In this document: in pieces, positions 20,092 through 33,581 of the stretch
Position numbering within the stretch: the first letter of the stretch is position 1
Layout: the number at the start of each line of letters is the position of its first letter
Assembly (NCBI GenBank): GCA_949130495.1
Contig: OX422210.1
Location: 30,602,681-30,666,680, forward strand
Direction: 5' to 3'
DNA length: 64,000 bases
Origin: Sambucus nigra
Taxonomy: Eukaryota; Streptophyta; Magnoliopsida; Dipsacales; Adoxaceae
The notes under the pieces: generated by a model
Seen by the model: the letters and a program-made list of their open reading frames with translations, nothing else
Databases searched by the model: none
What the model was told of the DNA's origin: nothing
Position numbers and translations under genes: made by a program

Positions 20092-20927
20092 CCAAATTAA
20101 TTCAGCCCCTAAAGTTGTATAGATTATTTTACTCATGGTTTTAGTTAGAGGCTAGGGTTTGGAGAGTTTTTGTGGGTGTGCCATTATCTCCCTCTTAGGG
20201 TCTATCCATATAGAGGGTTTACCTATTTGTGGTTGTGTAAGAATTCTATTCATCATCTTCTTCATAAATCCAAGCCTCCACTTATTGTATTTCTTCATTT
20301 CTTGCTTTGTTAATTAGTTGCATTGCTCTGTAGTGTAGAATTAATTGCTTTCTTTCAATACATGCCTTTTATTATGCTTTCTAGCTAAATTAAATTAGGT
20401 TGTGATTAATGGAACTCGCCTTGTGTTCAATGGATTTCTTTGCTATGGTGATGGGTTTTATATATTTAATTCGATTAGGTTGTCCTAGTTATTATGCCAA
20501 GGAGATTTAATGGGGTATATCATGTATGCTCCGTATTTACGACTTTGCGTGTGTAATTTCAGGAGTATTTGTTGACGCCAAAATCATGTTAGGCTTTTAT
20601 GCGAATTTAGGGGGTGACACTCCTAGGTTTAATTAATCGTTGAAATTAGATTCAATCTTAGTAATTTATTATTCCCATGTAACCATTTATACGCGTTAAG
20701 TCGAGGTGAGGGATATTAGTCACAACCTACAGTTTTTATTCCTTTTGTTAATCATAGTTTAAATACACATGCCTAGATTATCTTTTCTTTTCTTTTATTA
20801 ACATTGATCTTTTACACTTTTATTTAGAGGTATTAAACCGATTAATATTCTTGCAACATTTCTCTGTGGATTCGATAATCGGACTGACCGCTATACTCCC
20901 TTAAAATAGTGTAGTCAATAGTTTAGG
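20092..20927 (+). repeat. Possible LTR/leader relic, unit 2 copy
   Basis: Copy of 3485-4320 with the same plant LTR-leader-like ending. No boundaries can be proved. Confidence 0.3.
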
Positions 20928-21058
20928 TTTTTGCATTGAGTCGGAGAACTGAAAACAATGACAAGCGTGAGTAACTCGGACGCACGGTTTCCCCCTTAAT
21001 CAACTTCATTGAGAAAATACTTGATAAATTCAATAAGTATAATATTAATCAAAGGAAA

Positions 21059-21711
21059 ACACTGTTTTATGCTAATATTCACCTTACCTCTAATTTTGGT
21101 GGAATCACATCTCAATTAGAGTACTCTCGTATAATGGTCAGTTTAATGTACATAACTTACTCTATTCGTAGTCTCAGTCATATATGACCAATTTTAGTAT
21201 GCAACACTGGAAAGCCATTGTTAGAGTTGTAGGGCATTTTAAGCATACTAATTTTTTTGGAATTGAATATTAAAGATATATCAAAGTACTTGAAAATCAT
21301 GGTGATGCTAACTGGAAATATAAATCTAAAAACTCAAAATGCACAAGTGGTCACACCCTTTCCGTTGGAGGTGAAACCATTTCTTGGATATCCTCAAATT
21401 AAATATATAATTCTAGATCCATATTTGGAATCTGAATTCATTGTTTTTTATAAAACTGGGAAATAAATAAAATGGTGTCGTAATTTTACAAACGACATTC
21501 CAAACTGGGTAAAACTTGTTCCCTCCTTATGTATACACTTCGATAGCCAATGAGCGATTGGAAAGGAACAAAATACCATGTATAATGGGAAGTCCAAGCA
21601 TATTCACTGGACGCCGTAAGACAATTGAAATTATTTCTATTGACCATGTCATATCCTTAAAAAACGTTTAATCTGAGAATGTAGAAAGGTCCACAAGGGA
21701 AATGGGCTTAA
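21059..21711 (+). pseudogene. Older copia relic (RT end, RNase H), unit 2 copy
   Basis: Same frame-shifted relic as at 4452. It has its own base changes near 21283 (CAAAG for CGAAG) and 21504. Confidence 0.75.
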
Positions 21712-21903
21712 ATAATTTAATTAACTAACAATCGACATGTTGGAAAGCTGTAGAGATCCTAAGATCCAGGTTAAAATGGACGACTTATATATACATGTGA
21801 CATAGTAAGAACTAAGGAGATGTCTTAATCCTTACCATTTTTAATATGAGACAGTGCACATATTCCATGAGAATCGTTATAATTTTTTAATTATTATATA
21901 TCT

Positions 21904-23600
21904 TGATATGAAGTGGAATTGGAACGATAATGTTAACAACATTTAGTCAAGCATAAAGAATGATATCGAGAAAGTAGGTAAGCAAGTTTCAGGTGAGACT
22001 AAAGCAAAAATATTCATTAAAAAAGAGACTTGGTGGTGGAATGAGGAAGCGCAAAAGATAATTAAAAAGAAACGAGTAAGCTTTAAAGAGTGGCAAAAGA
22101 GTAAAAATCAAGAAGATTTAAAAAAACATAAGAAGTTAAAAAGTGAAGTAAAAAATATTATTAAAAATGCGCAACAGAACGCACTACAGAGTCTTTATAA
22201 TAAATTAGGTATCAAAGAAGGTGAAAAGGAAATATGTAGATTGGCAAATAAAGATAGAATGACAAGGGATATGGGTCCAGTTAAGCGTATTAAAGACAGA
22301 AATCAAAATATATAAATTAAATAAATAAATAAATTCTAGATAGATGGGAAGAGTATTTTCAAGGACTATCTAATGAAGAGTATCTGAAAAAAGATGTCGA
22401 GAATATTGAACCGAATATAAGAATGGTATACCCGATTACTGAAAAAAAAAAGTAGATATATTAGTAAGGAAAATAGGAAAGAATAAAGCGGTTGGTCGAG
22501 AAAAAATACCCACGGAGGTGTGGAGAACCCTTGGAAGTTTAGGGATAAAATGGTTAACATGCTTATTTAATAAAACTTTAAGAGAACAAAACATGTCAAA
22601 TGAGTGGAGGAAAAACGCCATAACACTTTTGCATAAAAATAAATGGGATATACAAAACCGCAGTAATTATAGAGTATTCAAACTGTTGAATGACACTATT
22701 AAATTGTGGGAAAAAGTTATAGAACAAAGATTAATCAATGAGTCAACTATTTCAGATAATTAATTTTGATTTATGCCAGTGCGATCTACCACAAAAGATA
22801 TTTGCTGATTACAATAGTTAATGGAGAAATGTAGAAGTAAGAATAAAAATTTATATATGGTCTTTATAGATTTAGAAAAGGCTTATGATAGAGTAACTAG
22901 GGATGTAACTTGGTGGGATTTAAGGAGGAAAATAATACCTATGAGTTATATTAAAGTAATTTAAGATATGTATAATAACACAAAAACTAGAGTAAGGACT
23001 GTATGTGGAGAAAATAATGACTTTATGATTAAAGTGAATTTACATCAAGGATCGGCCTTAAGTCACTATTTAATTGTCGTAGTTTTAGATGAGATTACTA
23101 AGGACATGCAAGAAGATGTCATGTTGTTTGCAGATGATAGAGTTTTAGTAGACACTTAATGAGGGCTTAGCAATGAGAGTAGGTACTTGGGGAAAAGCCG
23201 TAGATTCTAAGGGACTAAAAATCACTAGAATTAAAATAGAATTTATGGAATGTAAATTTAATAATGAGGCGTCGGGTAACATAATGTTAAAGATAGAAGA
23301 AAAAGTGATAAATCAAACTTTATATATCTATGTCCAATGTTACCAAGTAGACTTAGGTGGTGTGAACATGTGTTGTGTAGACCAATAGATGCCCATATAA
23401 CAAGAGGACGATTCTTAAAAATATAGGGTAAAAGAGAAAGAGGTCGCCTTAAGCTACCGTGGGAGGAAATTATTTGGAGAGATATTAAGGAATTAAACTT
23501 GAATGCTAATGTTGCACAAAATAGATTAGAATGAAAAAGGAGAATCCATGTGGCCGACCCCATATCGATGGGATTAAGGCAATGATGATGATGATGATGA
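21904..23600 (+). pseudogene. RTE LINE relic, unit 2 copy
   Basis: Same truncation, stops and (ATG)6 tail as 5297-6993. FADD codons fall at 23127-23138. It shares the T at 22385 with unit 4, whereas units 1 and 3 have C. Confidence 0.85.
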
Positions 23601-23605
23601 TATGA

Positions 23606-25238
23606 TCAATTGTGTTATTGCGCTATACTCTTCATAGAAATAAGGCCACTTTTGTGAGAATTTTGAATGCTTAATTCTCTATAACACTCACAAAAATAGG
23701 TTTTCATGGCCAAAATGAACACGATAAGAACCAATTATGCTTGAGGGGGAACTATGTGACTTATATTGTCTTGGTTTACAAGAACTAGGGGAAGTTCAAA
23801 GTTTCTGACTACTTATTCAGATGTAGTTAGTCTTCACTTTTCATTCTTCTGGGGGGCGGGGGGTGGGGTTGTTGAAAATGGTTTATTAATGAACATGCCA
23901 TGGAGACACATTCAAAATTTAGTAGGACCACCTAAAAATATGTTCTCTAATTCGAGGAGAACAATTTGGTATATTCACATGTCATAAACCAGTAAGTATT
24001 GAATGAGAAAATTGTCTATAAAGATACCCACTTGAGTTAATAAAAAAAGAAAACTTTGTTTAATAACACCTTATCTCACATAGAAAAAATAATGAAATGT
24101 GAAGAGTTAATATACTCCTTGATGGGAACTCCTTGGTTGGACCAAAGGACCCCTACTTTTATGGAGTGGAGATAACTTAGGTTTGCGTGCATGCCGCTGC
24201 CTATCGCGTGGACCAACTCCACTAGGGCAGGCTTGAGCCTAGCCTTGGACTTCAATGGATTATTTGATTTATTGGCAAAATTTCGTTTGTTTATAATTTC
24301 TGGTTCGGATTAATCCCAACCCATAATAGAAATGTGTCTGGGCATTTATTAAATCGTCTTGGCCCATTTGCAAAATGGGTCCAATTTTATTTTATTGGGC
24401 TTTTGAAATTTGTTGAAAATTATAGGTCATAAGGACAAAAGCCATGGCAAATCGTGATTTTCTTTTTTGACGACCTGTTCGTTGAAAAACCACACTAAAC
24501 AGATAATGTGATTGTTTAAATGGTCACGAATAAGTCTGTAAAATTCCTTAGGCCTACCATAAATTCTCACCTAATTTTTCTGGCTTTTTCTATTTCTACG
24601 ATGACTACAATTGTTTTTTTCGTAGGGACAAGAAATCTATTCTATTTTATGAGACAATAGCTCACAACATTGGGCACCATGAAGGGAGCAAAATGTTTTA
24701 AGAACACAACATGAATTCATAGGGTTAGGAGTATTTGTCTATACTCAATTTAAACATTGTATAAAATAATTTGTAGATTTTTTATTATTGTTCATACATT
24801 TTATTTTTATATCCAGAATAACAAATGTTTTTTAAGGATAAAAACTTGTTCAACCATACAGAAATTGACACTACGCAGTAAAGCCTACTTTTTAATGTGA
24901 AGTCGAAAACAGAATACGTGATTCAAAATTATAGACGGGACACGTAACATTTTTTAAGAATTTGGCTCTTGATGAGTCTCTACCATTTCAACATTGATTG
25001 ACTCTTGCAAATGAGGATAGTGTAAGAGGTTAAGTTGCATTCTCTTTCTAAAAAGGTAATTCCAAATTAAAGGTCCTTTTGTACAAAAACCTACTGCATA
25101 TCTATCTTCAAGTCTACAATGAACAAGGTTTGGCATATATAACATAAAGACCACGGACACACCATAGGTTGAAAGCGACTGCAATGAAAAATAAATGGTT
25201 ATTTGCATTTTGGATGGCATTTGTTCTTGTTTTTTGTC

Positions 25239-25240
<2 letters not shown>
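23606..25240. other. Unassigned spacer, unit 2 copy
   Basis: Copy of 6999-8633 with the G-rich run at 23851-23868. A longer minus-strand frame here (24954-25361) exists only because it reads through the expanded (AT)n tract. Confidence 0.5.

Positions 25241-25323
<83 letters not shown>
25241..25323. repeat. (AT)n microsatellite, 83 bp (longest allele)
   Basis: Uninterrupted AT run, three times the length of the unit 1 allele. It accounts for most of the length difference between units 1 and 2. Confidence 0.95.
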
Positions 25324-25326
<3 letters not shown>

Positions 25327-25329
25327 AGA

Positions 25330-25704
25330 GGGGCTCCCTCACATACCTCATTAACATACATACAGACATACCATTTTTTTAAAATAGTAAAAAAAATAAT
25401 TGAGTTGATATGTTTTATATGGGTTCATGATATTTCACTATGCCCATGTAAAAATATTCAGCTCAAAATAATGTATTTTGTTCTTTTTAAAAAATAGGTA
25501 AAAAAACTGACAATTTTAGACGGTAAAAATTGTTAGGTTTTTTTACCTATTTTTTTAAAATAACAAAATACATTATTTCCAATTGATTATTTTTATTGGG
25601 GCATACTGAAATGTCATGAACCCGTATAAAAATTATTATCTCAAATTTATATTTTTTACTATTTTAAAAATGTGTATGTTCATAGGAGGTATGTTTGGAG
25701 ATCC
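25330..25704. mobile_element. 375-bp foldback, unit 2 copy
   Basis: Same two-armed inverted repeat as 8671-9045, same length. Near the right end it reads CATAGGAGG where unit 1 has CATAGAAGG. Confidence 0.7.
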
Positions 25705-28230
25705 TAACTATATCCTGGCGGTGAGCTGAGAATAGAGAGAGAGTGTACCTATAATTTAGGCGATAATTTCTAGGCGCACCGTTAGGTGACACATGTCCGG
25801 TGCCCATTCTTAAAATGCGGACTAGTCCGCACAGGAGCATTATTTTAGATATATATCTATATAATAAGTTACAAAACTTATGTATGTCATAAGATCAAAA
25901 GATGATGTCATCTATTTGAGTTTTTTTTGCAATACCTCTATTACCCCTCAAATCATTGGTTTCCCCTTTTTTGACACACTCTAATTTATTTCCCCCTCTC
26001 TTCAAAATTCAAAATTGAGGGTAAATTAGTAAACTTAGCTAAAGTAGACTCTCTCTCATACTCTCCAACCACACAAAAGACACCCAACACACAATAATCT
26101 CTCACACTCTGTCGAGGGTTGTAATAATCTCACTTCCGATCCAGCCACTTCCATTCTTTCAGATCGGGTATAACATTACATATCCCTCTTTTTTTTTAGA
26201 CCTAGACCTACTAACATATATGAAATCTCCTTTTTGTTCAAATCGTATTTTTTTTTGTAGATCTAATTTTTATCTATTCGATCTGTTCAAGGAGTATTTT
26301 TTTGCAGAATCATGAGCGTCCCGATGGTGATCTACTCACACACCCCAGCCCGCCCATTTAAAACTATGGTTTGGGTTTTAAACTCTCTTTCTAAGTGTAT
26401 GTAGATTTGGGGGTTTGCATCATTGTTATTTTATGGCAAATAATTTTGGATTATTTTATTTTTTTAGCTGTGGGTTTTCTTGGTTGATGATACTGGAGGC
26501 AAATCATTAACCTTTCATCACTTGAGCCCACGATAAAGCTGTTGGTTTAAACATTGTTAGTGTGAACAAAAAGAATCTTAAAATATGGGTTCATCTATAA
26601 TTTTCATACAGACTTATGCGTGTAGTTCAACATCATTTATTCTCTTTTTGAAAGAAAAATTATGGGAAAGTTTTAAATTAAAAATGATATATTTCTGGAA
26701 TTTTTTATGAAGTAATACTGAAAAGAATCATTTTTAGCTTTTCTCTCAATCTCAAACTTTGTCCCACTCTGTTTTTTGTAATTTTAATTAGCTTTTTGTG
26801 GAGTTCCAACTGTAAAATTTTCAATTTGGGTTGTTATTTCCATTTGTTTGTTTAACTTTGCTAACGTTTTTTATCTGTTTTATAGGAACACACTATATTG
26901 AGGTTTGTTTGGAGCATTTTTTTATAGGTACACATTATTTGTTTGCTAAAATGCCTGATAGAATGTTTTTTTTCCACATGTTTAGCTTCTTTTTTTTAGA
27001 TTAGATTAGATTATATTAGATATTTATAGATAAAGATGGACTTCCAGTCTTCCTCTTATGAGTAAAAGAAGAATATTTTATGAGAATATTTTTTACCCAC
27101 TAACAAGTTGAAGTTCCTCTGAATTTGATCAATTTCTTGGGTACAATTTCGATAATCATGGTTTTGCTAGAGAGATGTTTGGATCCTCTTCATCAGAATT
27201 GAACTCAACATTTTCATCTCTGAACCATCCTAACTAATCGTCCTCAGTACACGTGTCGACGTTCTTCGCTCTCTTTTGAAATCTATAGGGTAAAATTGCT
27301 AGTGGTTAACACGCAAGCATAATCTAGCTAGTACAGGAAGTAAAAATATATATAAAAATCAAAACTGATTAAATTGAAACACAATTAATGTTTAGTCCTT
27401 AAGAGCTAATTATATTTCGCATTTAGTTCACCTTATTTTAAATTTTGCAAAAATGCCCTGGCTTATTTCTTTGATAATTTCTTCTTAAAGTCTAGTATAA
27501 GGGGAAAAAAATTGAGAGTGTTTTATGTGGTAAGAGATTTTTTGTAACAAAGTAATTTTTTTAGATTAAAGGTTAATTGAAAATTTGTTGAGGGACTTTT
27601 CTTCGAATAAAGAGAAGTAACAATTTGAACGAAAATATAAGTTTTAACATAATTAATATATTAAGGTCTGCTCCCATTTTTTAACTCCTTTTTTCTTTAG
27701 TGATTAGACTAGTCAAGTCTGCAGCAAACAACATCCCTTATAAAATATCTTTATTCTAAATAAGGCTTCTCTTTTGGAAAAAAAAAACTCTCTAGAAATT
27801 GAAAAATAAGCAAAAACCATTGTGAACCACAATAATAAAACCTTCTATTTTTTATATGGAAGATACCAATACATAAAAACAGTGCGGTAAAATGCTACGC
27901 TAGGGTTAAAAATTGTAATTATATTGATAACGTGCAAATAAGAATCAGGAGATGGGCATAACTTTTATGTCGTTGTGCGTGATGAGGTATTTTGCTAAAC
28001 ATTATTGAAGGAAACAATTCCAAAATAGAAATACATATATACAGAGAAACTATACTTTACATAGAAGGTTAATATAAAATATGTTTCTTTCTCCATGATA
28101 ATAAAGTCGGTGGTGACAATAAGATTAGGAAAGGTGATATTCTTACGCAAATAATAATTCTCAAAAAGATTATGGACAATAAAAAAGGAAAATAGGTTGT
28201 AATAAACCCCAAAATTTTAATCTTAATAAC
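25705..28230. other. Non-coding block with gene-like signals, unit 2 copy
   Basis: Copy of 9046-11571 with the 16-bp palindrome at 25816-25831. It has T at 26534 and a private TTTATAG at 26880-26886 where the others have the acceptor-like TTTACAG, so that site would not splice identically. Confidence 0.4.
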
Positions 28231-28372
28231 ATCAGATCTTCCACTCGTTCAAGACTATGAAAATTTTCGTAATTGTTTTTACCTTTTCGTTAGTGCTTGT
28301 AAGAGCCGTAGGGGAGCTTTTTCTCCTTATTTCTAATAAAATTGTTTTTTTTTAAAAGATCAGATCTTCCAC
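28231..28372 (+). mobile_element. L1 3' end with 14-bp duplications, unit 2 copy
   Basis: Same insert and perfect flanking direct repeats (28231-28244 and 28359-28372). The 380 bp that follow hold nothing recognisable. Confidence 0.7.
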
Positions 28373-28754
28373 CAATAGTATTTCTAAAAAATAATATGAA
28401 TATCATTTACTATTAACATCAAATTCCTAAAAGAATGATAGAGCGATAAGAGAGGATTCAAGGTTTGGATATATTGTCCATTCTATATATAACAGTTATT
28501 AATATCTAATTCTATGTGGAGAGATTACCTAAAGTGTTGTACTATCTTTTAAATTGCGTGCAAACTACCATTAAGACATACAATACTACTTATAAACACA
28601 TGACCAAATAAAAATGTAAAAACACCCGAATGGATTTAAAGTCAAGTGAAACTTCTAGAGTGTAAAAAGGCATAGAGGGATAATGATTTTTGAACATGAA
28701 TTATAAATATTGACACCTTGAATTGTACTATCAAAAATGCGCTTTGAAAATTGA

Positions 28755-28957
28755 TGTATTCCGTTCTAAATTAAAGGTTCACTATTCGTTTTTAGATTGT
28801 TTCAAATTAAGGGTTCATTTTCCTTTTTTTGGACATAATGAACCATTCAAGTTCCACAATTGTGAACAATAGTTAACCACCGCCGTTGATTGAGTGTTTC
28901 CTTAATCTGTACAAAATAAATATATGAACTCTTAATTTGGAACGGACAAAATATTAG
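28755..28957. mobile_element. Stowaway-like MITE, unit 2 copy
   Basis: Same inverted ends as 12096-12298. The following (AT)n tract is a few bases shorter than in unit 1 and lacks its C. Confidence 0.5.
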
Positions 28958-29006
28958 TTATATATATATATATATATATCAAATGTTGTCTTGTAAGTAA
29001 TAAGCA

Positions 29007-29026
29007 TTAGGGTTTAGGGTTTAGGG
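29007..29026 (+). repeat. TTTAGGG telomere-type motif, unit 2 copy
   Basis: Unchanged from unit 1, again 11 bp outside the copia 3' LTR. Confidence 0.75.
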
Positions 29027-29037
29027 TAAATGGGGAG

Positions 29038-29250
29038 AAATAGAAAAAGAAAACTAAAGAGATTTTTTATTCTTGGTTTTATTTTCTTCTCTTTCTTTAT
29101 ACAAGCTAAATGATATATTTATAAGGACTCTACCAAGATATTAGTTACACGGATAAGTAACAGATTCAAATTCAAATGGCAGCTACAAATGTCGAGAGAA
29201 ATAAGGCACACAGGTGTTGTTATGATATGCTGTTAGGATAGGTGTTAATA
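29038..29250 (-). repeat. Copia 3' LTR, C2
   Basis: Full 213 bp, next to the polypurine tract at 29251. Confidence 0.85.
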
Positions 29251-29257
29251 GGCCCCC

Positions 29258-32200
29258 TCAAGTTGAAGGTGGTTTGGAAAAAACCTTCAACTTGTCTCGC
29301 AAAAACTGAAAGTGATGAGATGACAGTCCCTTGGTCATAAGGTCAGCAACCTGCAAATCAGTGGGAATAAACTTTACTTGAATATCACATCGAGCAAATT
29401 TGTCCCGAACAAAATGGAAATCAATCTCAACATGTTTTGAACGGGCATGAAAGATTGGGTTTGGATAGAGATACATAGCACCGATACCGAGCTAAAAAAA
29501 TAATGACTCAAGCCACGTGATTTCAGCAGCTGCATCGACAAGAGCTTTGTACTAGGACTCCGTGGAGGAACGAGCAACGGTGCGTTGCTTACGAGATGCC
29601 CACGAGGTAAGATTGGAGCCGAGATAGATTGCATAACCGTCGGTGGATTTGCGATCGTCTACACAACCCGCCCAATCAGAGTCGGAATAAGCTTGTAATT
29701 CACAACTGGGTGATTTTGAGATGAGAAGACCATGTGAGATAGTGTGCTTTAGATCGCGGAGAATTCATTTTACAACTATCCAATGGGCTTCGGTGGGACT
29801 ATGCATAAACTGGCACACTTTGTTTACCGAATAAGCTAAGTTCAGACGAGTTAAGGTATTGTAAGGCCCCAACAACTTGGTGAAACGTGGTTGGATCTGG
29901 GAATGGAGAACAACCACACATTAATAATTTATCCAAAGGGGAAATTAGTGTTTGGACAGGCTTGGAAGTGTTCATGCCTGTTTTCTTAAGAAGATCCGTG
30001 ATATACTGACTTTGGGAGAGCACGAGTCCAGAGGGATGAGGAATGACAGTAATACCCCAAAAATAATGAAGTTGGCCGAGATCCTTGATTGAGAATTCAC
30101 TTCCCATGGTCTGAATTAGAGATTGAATATGAGTAGCATTATTTCCAGTGATTAGGATGCCGTCAACATAAATCAGGACATATATTTTTATATCATGATT
30201 GTTGTAGATGAAAAGAGAGGAATCTGTCCTTGAAGCAACAAAGTCATGCTTGAGTAGAAATTGAGATAAATGATAAAACCATGCACGCGGCGCTTGTTTT
30301 AGACCATAGAGAGAGCGGTGAAGCTTACAAACATGTTGAGGTCGAGAGGGATTTCAAAACCCGAGGGTTGAATCATATAGACCTCTTCATTAAGAACACC
30401 ATGAAGGAACGCATTGTTGACATCAAGTTGTCGAATGGACTAATTGTGAGACACGACAATTGCAAGGACGGCACGAATGGTCGTATGTTTGACGACAAGG
30501 CTGAATGTTTCTACATAATCAAGGCCTTGTTGTTGGTGAAATCCTTTTGCGACCAAACGTGCTTTGTAGCGCTCCAATCTACCGTTTGCTTTTCGCTTAA
30601 TTCGGTACACCCATTTACATCCCACAATGTTCATATGCGGTGTCCGAGGGACAAGAGACCATGTTTTATTGCATAAAAGTACATTGATTTCATCAACCAT
30701 GGCGCGGCGCCATTCAGGATATTTATTTGCAGTGGAAAAACAGGTTCGTTCATCATTTGTGATAGCAGTGCATAGTGACACATTTGCGCTTGGTTTTGTC
30801 ATGTGTCGGAGAGTCATGGCATGCGTTGGGGGCTGTTGAGCAGGTATTGGGAAAAGAAGATCAACCACAAGGGAAATACCATTCGGATTGTAGAGAGAAG
30901 TTGTGTGAGAGGGGTGCAGTAATGAATTATGGGATATGGGTGGTGAGGTACAAACATGCAATATGGGCGGTGTTACGAGAGGTGAGGTTGATGGAGACAC
31001 AAAAGGATCACGTGAGGATGATAACGCTAGAGTGGCAGTAAGTTGAGGACTCACGGGTAGTGGTGGTATAGTGGGTGAAATGGGATTTTGTGGTTGCTTA
31101 GATGAATGAGGAGATATAGGAAGGGAGGTTGGAAGTTGGACAGTGGATGGAACAGTTGGTGGTGAAACACTGCTTGAAATGGTATTTTGTGGTTGCTTGG
31201 ATGAATTACTAGTAGGACCTAGTTTGGGCAGGTACACAGTGGATGGGACGAATGTCCAAGGTTGGGTAGGATTTGAGGTGGGTGGAGGACCCAAAATGGA
31301 AGGTCCTGAAAATGGGTATGTGTGTTCATCAAACCTTACATGGCGGGCAATATATATCCTGTTTTTGGTAGTATCGAGACAACGATACCCGAGATGAGAT
31401 GGACTGCACCCCAAAAATACACACAGAGTAGAACGAAATGACATCTTGTGCGCATTGTAGGGTCGAAGGTAAGGAAAACACAAGCACCCAAAAACCTTTA
31501 AAACATATAATTTGGGGACATGCCAAAAATACATTGAAATGGTGAAATTCCGCGAGACACTGGAGAGGGCATCCGATTTAGTAAGTATACGGGGGTTTCA
31601 AATGCAAAGTGCCATTTTTTTGCGGAACGCAGGCTTGCGCAAGAAGGGTAAGTCCCGTTTCAACAATATGTCTATGTCGGCGTTCAACCGAGCCATTTTG
31701 TTCATGTGTGCGGACAAGATAAGCGATGAGTAATGCCCTTCGAATCGAAAAATTTATTTAATGAGCGATACTCACCACCCCAATCGGTTTAAACAACTTT
31801 AATTTTGTTATTAAATTGAAGTTCAACATGAGTTTGGAATTTATTAAAAATTGAGTGCATCTGATTTTTGCACCATGGGATAAAACCAAATAAACTTGGA
31901 ATAATCATCAACAAAAATAATAAAATAACGATGGTCGTCACTTGACGTTATTGGGGAAGGACCCCATACATCAGTAAAAATAAGAGATAAAAGAGACGAA
32001 CCATGGGGACGGGTAAGTGGGAGAGACAATCTAGAAGACTTGCCAAGTTGACAAGCCGTACATATATTATTGAAACACAAAGAGAGACATAGAAAGTTGT
32101 TTTTATTGATAATCGGACGTAATACGCGATGCCAGCATTCCGATGAAGCGGACGTAGAGTGAATGGGTGTCGATGCTTGCAAGGAGTACAATCCATCTTT

Positions 32201-32517
32201 ACTCGGCCCGGAAAGGAGAGTTTTCCGTGTTGCCTGATCCTTTACAAAAATTGGGTGTGGTGAAATTCAAAAAACAAATTATTATCTTAGGCAAATTTTT
32301 GAACAGAGAGAAGTGGTTTTGTAATTTCAGGAACATATAAAACATCAGATAATTTAAAACGAGTAGTTGGAGATTGAATATTTGAGGAACCAATGCTAGA
32401 AATGTGCAAGCCCTTACCATTACCCACATGGAGTTGTTAAGTACCATGATTGTCAGTAGGTTGGGAAAGTGCGGTAAAGTCTAGAGTAACATGGTGAGTG
32501 GCACCTGTGTCGGGAAA
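29258..32517 (-). pseudogene. Copia pol pseudogene, C2 (YVDG variant)
   Basis: Same domain order, stops and RNase H gap as C1. The RT active-site motif reads YVDG instead of YVDD because one base differs at 30160 (codon 30159-30161). The second Asp is essential for metal binding in reverse transcriptases, so this is an extra inactivating change private to this copy. It also has Leu for Pro near 31430, shared with units 3 and 4. Confidence 0.88.
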
Positions 32518-33558
32518 TCAATTGAGTTCTGGCGATCCCTGTGAATGGGTTGTCAAATGGGCATGAGGGTTGATGGTGTGAGTGTACCGATGATAGCATT
32601 TAGCAGCAGTGTGATGAAGCCCATTACAGATTTGGCACCGAATTTTATTATCACGTTGCGGGTGAATCAGATTAGTGTGGGAGATTGGGTGGTGTGGTTC
32701 ATAAGATCTGTTTCCGTAGCGAGCAAGAGCACGGGAACCACGGTTGAAACGACCACGACCACGGTTGGATGGACCATTATGGCGATCAATATTAGACTCT
32801 CCATGATGGATAAGATGAGATGTAGGTGGGGATGAATTTGTGGTACTTATTGAAGAAATGTTGAGAGATGACAGTGTGTTGGAGGGAAGGAACTCGTGGC
32901 TGAGGAGTAGGCCATGTAACTCAGAGAATGAGACGGGTTCTGCACGAGCAGCTAAGGTAGTAACCAAGTCTTTGAAATCAGAACGAAGACCTTTAAATAT
33001 GTAGATATTGAAGTCTTCGGTGGAAATTGGACGACCGACGGTCGGCATAACTCTTTGCACGCTGAAGATATTGTGAAACCGTTAGGCCCCCTGGCTTAAG
33101 TTTTGTAAGTTTATATGAATGGTGAGAATGCGGGTGTTGGACGGAGAGGGTAAGGCTGCAGTCAACGCATCCCACACCTCCTTAGAGGTTGTGAGTCCAA
33201 CTACCAATGGAATCACGTCATCAGAAAGGGAGGAAAGAATTGTGCTAAGAAGGAATTGGTCTTGCTCGACCTAGAGCTGAAATGCAGGATTAGTTTGAAG
33301 TTCCCCCTGACCTTCAATAGTTATTTGGGCAGGAGGACAAGGATGTGATCCGTCAATAAATCCAAGCAGATTCAGGGCTCGAAGAAATGGAATTAATTGA
33401 GTTTTTTGGAAAAGATAGTTGGTGCAGTTAAGTTTTAATGAGATGAAATGATGGGCACTGTTAAAAGAGGAAGATAGAATACGTGATGGGTTGGGAGAGT
33501 TTTTAGCAGTGGAAGGAGAGATCCCAGATGTTGTTGAACCCTCAGCCATGATGGACAA
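32518..33558 (-). pseudogene. Copia gag pseudogene, C2
   Basis: Same stop (33271-33273) and frame shifts as C1. Private Arg to Lys just before the CCHC knuckle (near 32644). Confidence 0.87.
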
Positions 33559-33581
33559 AAAAAATTGAGGCTCTAAAATAA

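Larger units (their letters stand above)
16608..33262. repeat. Tandem array unit 2 (Long type)
   Basis: Full-length copy of unit 1, 16655 bp. The extra length is mostly (AT)n expansion at 25241. Private changes include a 2-bp deletion in the zinc-knuckle relic near 19675, Arg to Lys in gag near 32644, and loss of the second Asp of the RT YVDD motif at 30159. It begins with the Long junction at 17095/17096. Its copia ends in an intact LTR that leads into a Short unit. Confidence 0.97.

Noticed and set aside
25195..25497. Ile-Tyr repeat proteins on both strands
   Set aside because: They come from reading through the (AT)n microsatellite; length differs per unit only because the tract does.
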